Assembly: GCA_025928185.1 (NCBI GenBank) | Contig: JAICKA010000006.1 | Span: forward strand, 21,818-85,817 | Direction of reading: 5' to 3' | DNA length: 64,000 bases | DNA from: Gemmatimonadaceae bacterium | GTDB taxonomy: Bacteria; Gemmatimonadota; Gemmatimonadetes; Gemmatimonadales; Gemmatimonadaceae | In this document: piece by piece, positions 59,891 through 64,000 of the stretch | Position numbering within the stretch: position 1 is the first letter of the stretch | How the letters are laid out: each line of letters begins with the position of its first letter | The notes under the pieces: generated by a model | Database searches by the model: none | What the model was told of the DNA's origin: nothing | Seen by the model: only the letters and a program-made list of their open reading frames with translations | Position numbers and translations under genes: made by a program

Positions 59891-59949
59891 CCGCATTCGT
59901 TGGCTCCGGGCTTCGGCCCTCCGTCGCGTGTCCGCCTCGAGGGCAATAC

Positions 59950-61698
59950 ATGGTCAGTTCCGCCCGCATCGACGAACTCCGAAAGAAATTCGACGAGAAC
60001 CCGCGTCGATATTTCGCGCCGCTCGCCAACGAGTACCGCAAAGGCGGCGACCTCGAGCAGGCGATCTTCATTTGCCAGGAGTACCTGCCGCAGCAGCCCG
60101 GCCACATGAGTGGTCACATCGTGTACGGCCAGGCGCTGTTCGAGCTGGGTCGGCACGATGATGCGAAAGTGGTTTTCGAGACTGCGCTGTCCCTCGATCC
60201 GGAAAACCTCATTGCGCTCAGGCATCTCGGTGACATTGCCCGAGCCGCCAGCGACCTGCCCACCGCGCACGCCTGGTATCAGCGCGTGCTCGAGGCTGAT
60301 CCGCGCAACGAGGAGATCGCGGCGATTCTGAGCGAGCTCGCGTCGATGCCGATGGCTCCGCCGCCGGCCGCGGCGCTGGAGTCGACGTCCACCACGGACG
60401 TGTCGGTGAGCTCCACGGCGCCGACGCCTTTGTCGACGCCCGCCTTGCGAGAGGCGGCGGCCGAGTCGGAACTGGGTTCCACGCCCGCACCCGTTCTCGA
60501 CATGATCGAGCCGCCGACGAGTGCACCGGCAGCTGAACCGTTCGGACAAATCGAGCAGAGCACCGGCGCGGCGCCCATCCAGGCGAGCGCCGCGAGTCCC
60601 GCGGACGAGGAGCTGCTCGATCTCGATGACTTCGATCTCGGCGGCGCACCCGGCCCGTCGACCGATCTCGGTGAGACACCGCCCGAGCCCCACATCGAAC
60701 GCGCGACGGACATCGAGCTGGGCCTGCCGGACGACGGAATGTCGAGTCCCACCTTCACCGAACAGGCCGCGGAAATTCCCAGCTTGCCGGGGCTGGAGAA
60801 CTTCGAGTCCGGCATCGGCACGGCTGGAACTCGCAGCGTCGCGGCCACCGAGACCGAGTCGTTCTTCGATCTACCCACGGGCGAGCGAGAGATCCTGCCC
60901 GGCGAATCGACCGGCGAATCGCCGGCGACGGGCGGTGAGTTTGCGACGGAGACGATGGCGGAGCTGTATCTGCAGCAAGGTCATCTCGAGTCCGCACTGG
61001 CCATTTACCGGACGCTCGTGGCGCAGCGGCCGGCCGACGAGGCGCTCCGCGCTCGCATGAGCGAAGTCGAACAGCGGGCACGCCGCACAACGGCGCCCGC
61101 CGCGTCGACGACCGCGCCGGTGTACGCCGGCCCGACGATTCGTGAGTTCCTCGCCGGCATCGTCAACCGGCCGGTGCCCGCTTCGCGCTCGGGTGCGGCG
61201 GAGATTCCGCCGCCGCCGCCGATGGAGGCAGAACAAGCGCCGCCGCCGGCGATGGAGACAGAACTGGTGTCACCGCCTGCAGTCGAGGCGGAGCACGCGC
61301 CGCCAGCGGCGCGTTCCGCCCCGCGTCCCACGCCGTCATCGCCGAGCGATACGGTGAGTGGTTCGATCGACGCGCTGTTCTCGGGAGCGACATCGGATCG
61401 CGGCGACGCGTTGGCGGCGAGCACGCTCGCCGATGCGTTCGCCCCCGATTCGCCGGAGACCGCGCCACTTCGCGGAATGCCGGCGCACCGCGCGGCGAGC
61501 GAGTTGTCGCTCGACCACGTGTTCAAGAATACATCCGCGCAGCGGTCGAGTGGCGAAGTCGATCGCAAATCATTCGACGAATTCTTTTCGGAAGAGCCGC
61601 CCCCGCTCCCGGCGAACGGCGAGTCCGCACCGACTGGCGAGGCGGACGACGACGTGCAGCACTTCAACTCGTGGCTGAGTGGACTCAAGAAGCCGTGA
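59950..61698 (+). CDS. TPR protein with disordered linkers and conserved-looking C-terminal tip
   Basis: The 582-residue cytoplasmic protein has TPR repeats at about 10-130 ([49 protein letters not shown]...). A Ser/Thr/Pro/Ala linker contains the acidic motif [13 protein letters not shown]. An isolated TPR follows at about 335-385 ([28 protein letters not shown]), then another proline-rich linker and a C-terminal segment with [17 protein letters not shown] and a terminal [11 protein letters not shown]. No enzymatic motif is visible. It resembles the 858-residue TPR protein in style. The stop overlaps the aroQ GTG. Confidence 0.85.
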   Translation: MVSSARIDELRKKFDENPRRYFAPLANEYRKGGDLEQAIFICQEYLPQQPGHMSGHIVYGQALFELGRHDDAKVVFETALSLDPENLIALRHLGDIARAASDLPTAHAWYQRVLEADPRNEEIAAILSELASMPMAPPPAAALESTSTTDVSVSSTAPTPLSTPALREAAAESELGSTPAPVLDMIEPPTSAPAAEPFGQIEQSTGAAPIQASAASPADEELLDLDDFDLGGAPGPSTDLGETPPEPHIERATDIELGLPDDGMSSPTFTEQAAEIPSLPGLENFESGIGTAGTRSVAATETESFFDLPTGEREILPGESTGESPATGGEFATETMAELYLQQGHLESALAIYRTLVAQRPADEALRARMSEVEQRARRTTAPAASTTAPVYAGPTIREFLAGIVNRPVPASRSGAAEIPPPPPMEAEQAPPPAMETELVSPPAVEAEHAPPAARSAPRPTPSSPSDTVSGSIDALFSGATSDRGDALAASTLADAFAPDSPETAPLRGMPAHRAASELSLDHVFKNTSAQRSSGEVDRKSFDEFFSEEPPPLPANGESAPTGEADDDVQHFNSWLSGLKKP

Positions 61699-62135
61699 AG
61701 ATCGCCGTGCTGAATGGTCCCAACCTGAACCTGCTCGGCACACGCGAGCCGGCGCTGTACGGTCGCGAAACGCTCGCTGACGTCGAGCAGTCGTTGCGCG
61801 CCGTCGGCAAGGAAGTCGGCGCGGAATTGCGGTTCGCGCAGTACAACGGCGAGGGGGCGATGATCGACGCGATCCAGGCGCTCCGCGGGCAGGTGGACGG
61901 TATCGTGATCAACGCCGGCGCGTACACGCACACCAGTCTGGCCATCCGCGACGCGCTCACCGGGATCGCGGTGCCGTTCGTGGAAGTACACGTCACCAAC
62001 GTGTATGCGCGCGAGCCGGAGCGGCGCCACTCCATGCTGGCGCCCGCGGCGATCGGCGTCGTGTGCGGTCTCGGAACGTTCGGATACGAGTTGGCGATTC
62101 GCGGCCTGAGCCGGTCATTGGCAGCTCGTGGCTGA
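61695..62135 (+). CDS. aroQ: 3-dehydroquinate dehydratase, type II
   Basis: AroQ converts 3-dehydroquinate to 3-dehydroshikimate. The 146-residue product starts at GTG overlapping the TPR gene stop. It shows [22 protein letters not shown] with the catalytic tyrosine, [13 protein letters not shown] (here Asn in place of the common S-N-x-EG), [18 protein letters not shown], and [42 protein letters not shown]. The length is typical. The end overlaps the peptidase GTG. Confidence 0.95.
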   Translation: MKIAVLNGPNLNLLGTREPALYGRETLADVEQSLRAVGKEVGAELRFAQYNGEGAMIDAIQALRGQVDGIVINAGAYTHTSLAIRDALTGIAVPFVEVHVTNVYAREPERRHSMLAPAAIGVVCGLGTFGYELAIRGLSRSLAARG

Positions 62136-63216
62136 TTCGCGCCCGCGGCGCCTTGCCGCGTTGACCGAGGCGCTCGTCGCCTCGCATCTCGACGGTCTGC
62201 TCGTTACGAGCCTGCCGAACATCAGGTATCTCACCGGGTTCTCCGGCTCGAGCGCGCTGTTGTTCGTGACGTCGCGCGACGTTCTGTTCATCACGGATTT
62301 CCGATATCAGACGCAGGTGGTCGACGAGGTCGGCGATCTCGCGCGCGTGACGATCGAGCCGCAGAGTTTGTGGACCGGGCTGTGGCATCAGTTGAGTCAG
62401 ATGCCGTACGTCGAGGTGGCGGGCTTCGAGTCCGCGCACCTCTTGCATCGCGAGTTTCAGCGGCTCCTCGAGGCGGGTTCCCGCTGGCAGTGGCGGCCGA
62501 CGGTCGATCTCGTCGAAACGCTCCGCGAGCGAAAGGACGAGGGTGAGCGTGCGCTCATCGAGCAGGCGAATGGAATCGCGACGCGAGCGCTCGAGCGCAC
62601 GCTGCCGCAGCTCAGCGCCGGCATGACGGAGATGGAAGTCGCCGGCGTTCTGGAGAAATCATTGCGCGACGAGGGCAGCGAGGGCTTTCCGTTTCCGTCG
62701 ATCGTCGCATCGGGACCGCGCTCCGCGCTGCCGCACGCGCGCTCGACGGCGCGTCGCGTGGAGCAGGGCGAATTCCTGTTGCTCGACTTCGGCGCCGAAA
62801 CGCAGGGCTACTGCGCGGATGTCACGCGCACGTTCGTCATGGGGCGCGCAGTCTCGGAGCAGCGCGAGGTCTATGAGGTGGTGCGATCGGCGAACGAGCA
62901 GGCCGCGCGTCGCGTGCGGGCGGGTATGACCGGACGGGATGCCGATGCCATCGCGCGCGACTACATTGAGCAGCGCGGATTTGGTGAACTGTTTGGCCAC
63001 AGTCTGGGTCACGGACTGGGTCTGGAGGTTCACGAAGCGCCGCGATTGGCACGGACGGCAGACGCCACGCTGGCCGAAGGGGCAGTGGTGACCATCGAGC
63101 CGGGCATCTATCGGCCGGGGTGGGGCGGGGTTCGGATCGAGGACGACGTCTTCCTCGGACCGGACGGTCCCAGCATTCTCACGCAGTTCACGCACGAGTT
63201 GCTGGAGCTCGGGTGA
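62128..63216 (+). CDS. Aminopeptidase P-family (Xaa-Pro) metallopeptidase
   Basis: The 362-residue protein has a creatinase/prolidase N-domain ([26 protein letters not shown]) and a pita-bread M24 domain with the full metal set Asp220, Asp231, His295, Glu324 and Glu338 ([49 protein letters not shown]). It cleaves Xaa-Pro bonds; aminopeptidase P versus prolidase cannot be separated here. GTG start overlaps aroQ by 8 bases. An aroQ-pepP-accB order is common in bacteria. Confidence 0.92.
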   Translation: MADSRPRRLAALTEALVASHLDGLLVTSLPNIRYLTGFSGSSALLFVTSRDVLFITDFRYQTQVVDEVGDLARVTIEPQSLWTGLWHQLSQMPYVEVAGFESAHLLHREFQRLLEAGSRWQWRPTVDLVETLRERKDEGERALIEQANGIATRALERTLPQLSAGMTEMEVAGVLEKSLRDEGSEGFPFPSIVASGPRSALPHARSTARRVEQGEFLLLDFGAETQGYCADVTRTFVMGRAVSEQREVYEVVRSANEQAARRVRAGMTGRDADAIARDYIEQRGFGELFGHSLGHGLGLEVHEAPRLARTADATLAEGAVVTIEPGIYRPGWGGVRIEDDVFLGPDGPSILTQFTHELLELG

Positions 63217-63244
63217 GCGCCGCCGGGCGACTCTTTAGAGGCCT

Positions 63245-63745
63245 ATGATCGATTTACGATACGTGAAAAAGCTGATCGAGATGATCGACGAATCCAGCGT
63301 CGACTCGATCGAGATCACATCGGACAAGGGGATCAAGATCCGGATCTCCAAGAGCCCGCAGCAGCGTGGTGCGGTACAGGTCGCGGCGCCAATGCCGCTG
63401 GCGCCGCTCGCGGCTCCCGCGGTACAGCGCCTCTCGCCGGCTCAGGGCGTGCCGGCGGTTGGCGAAGGCGAAGCGGCGGCCGCCCCGTCGCCCAAGCCGG
63501 CCGGCCTCGAAGTGAAGTCCCCGATGGTCGGGACTTTCTACAAGTCACCCGAGCCTGGGGCCAAGGCGTACGTCTCGGTCGGCGACCGCGTCAGCAAGGG
63601 ACAGATCGTCTGCATCATCGAGGCGATGAAGATCATGAACGAGATCGAATCCGAGTACGCTGGCGTCGTTCGCGAAGTCCTCGCGCAGGACGCCCAGCCG
63701 GTCGAATACGGCCAGGTTCTCTTCACGATCGATCCGAATGGCTAA
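63245..63745 (+). CDS. accB: Biotin carboxyl carrier protein of acetyl-CoA carboxylase
   Basis: AccB carries biotin between the carboxylase and transferase parts of acetyl-CoA carboxylase. The 166-residue product has the N-terminal MIDLRYVKKLIEMIDESSVDSIEI segment, an Ala/Pro linker, and a biotinyl domain with EAMKIMNE (biotin on Lys129) and VKSPMVGTFYKSPEPGAKAYV. AGAGG precedes the ATG. accC, normally next, is not the immediate neighbour; the stop is overlapped by a pilT-like gene. Confidence 0.97.
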   Translation: MIDLRYVKKLIEMIDESSVDSIEITSDKGIKIRISKSPQQRGAVQVAAPMPLAPLAAPAVQRLSPAQGVPAVGEGEAAAAPSPKPAGLEVKSPMVGTFYKSPEPGAKAYVSVGDRVSKGQIVCIIEAMKIMNEIESEYAGVVREVLAQDAQPVEYGQVLFTIDPNG

Positions 63746-64000
63746 GCCTTCCGCTCCCGCCGCTCCCAGCGCGCCAACGCCGGCCGCGGCACCGCCCTCG
63801 GGCGGCATCAACTTCAAGGGTGTGCTGCAGGAGCTCATTCGCCGCAACGCGTCCGATCTCCATCTCAAGGTCGGGCGCCCCCCCACACTGCGCGTCGATG
63901 GCGAGCTCGAACCCGTCGATCATCCGCCGCTGCGGCCGGAGGACCTCAAGACGCTGGCCGAGCAGCTGATGACGCCGCGTCAGGTCAAGCAGTTCGCCGA
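63738..64000 (+). CDS. pilT: Type IV pilus twitching ATPase PilT, N-terminal part (cut by window edge)
   Basis: An ATG eight bases before the end of accB opens a frame that runs off the window: MAKPSAPAAPSAPTPAAAPP, then INFKGVLQELIRRNASDLHLKVGRPPTLRVDGELEPVDHPPLRPEDLKTLAEQLMTPRQVKQFA. The ASDLHLKVGRPPTLRVDGEL block is the N-terminal PAS-like domain of PilT/PilU retraction ATPases. Only 87 codons are visible, so the ATPase motifs lie outside. The alanine/proline leader is unusual. Confidence 0.85.
   Translation, partial: MAKPSAPAAPSAPTPAAAPPSGGINFKGVLQELIRRNASDLHLKVGRPPTLRVDGELEPVDHPPLRPEDLKTLAEQLMTPRQVKQFA

Noticed and set aside
59756..59896. Longer foldase start at 59896
   Set aside because: It would translate through the -10 and -35 elements and place about 45 residues before the membrane anchor. 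The GTG at 59755 has a good ribosome-binding site.

Overview
The window is a gene-dense, high-GC stretch of a bacterial chromosome. Almost everything is core housekeeping on the + strand, often with start and stop codons overlapping (ATGA, GTGA, TGATG). LptD, BamD, a complete Tol-Pal set and sugar-nucleotide genes indicate a double-membraned (LPS-type) bacterium. Gene content and order, the long TPR proteins with disordered linkers, and a SecA carrying a large insertion fit Gemmatimonadota best. That placement is an inference from protein character, not from a marker search.

Layout. 1-2626: end of a small membrane protein, an AhpD/carboxymuconolactone-decarboxylase-like gene read through an in-frame UGA (probable selenoprotein), an aspartase/fumarase-superfamily lyase and an Rrf2 regulator. 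2631-6865: an unknown protein, tRNA-Leu (minus strand), smpB, a cell-wall amidase, pyrD and pyrF. 7003-10502: the alpha ribosomal operon rpmJ-rpsM-rpsK-rpsD-rpoA-rplQ-rpmB with a clear terminator. 10552-22375: nucleotide-sugar genes (gmd-rmd, a Wbp/Wlb-type diacetamido-uronate set, UDP-glucose dehydrogenase, UDP-xylose synthase) with carB embedded among them. 22473-33826: bamD, nadD, secA, radC, rel, uvrB, tsaE, tsaB, rimI. 33946-39572: ssb, a LysM protein, a ccsA/hemX-like gene, a siroheme-synthase N-domain gene, hemA and an epimerase. 39584-48085: tolQ-tolR-tonB/tolA-tolB-pal-cpoB, tatC, lptD. 48111-53635: a histidine-utilisation operon hutH-hutU-(radical SAM)-hutI. 53697-57841: a large TPR protein, a polyprenyl synthase, a DUF4321-like protein and tatA. 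57926-59755 (minus): a PpiD/SurA-type foldase. 59950-64000: a second TPR protein, aroQ, an aminopeptidase P-like gene, accB and the start of pilT.

The strongest unusual signal is at 118-660. A TGA codon replaces the second cysteine of the CxxC redox motif, and a stable stem-loop of bacterial SECIS geometry follows at the expected distance, so the gene is best read as a CxxU selenoprotein. Next are a radical-SAM gene translationally embedded in the hut operon, a low-complexity GC-rich repeat that extends the hutI N-terminus, and two unusual intergenic repeat structures: a CTAG-rich one between rpsD and rpoA and a GAGGATA hairpin after ssb. No CRISPR array, insertion sequence, prophage or rRNA was seen. 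No gap between genes exceeds 300 bases.
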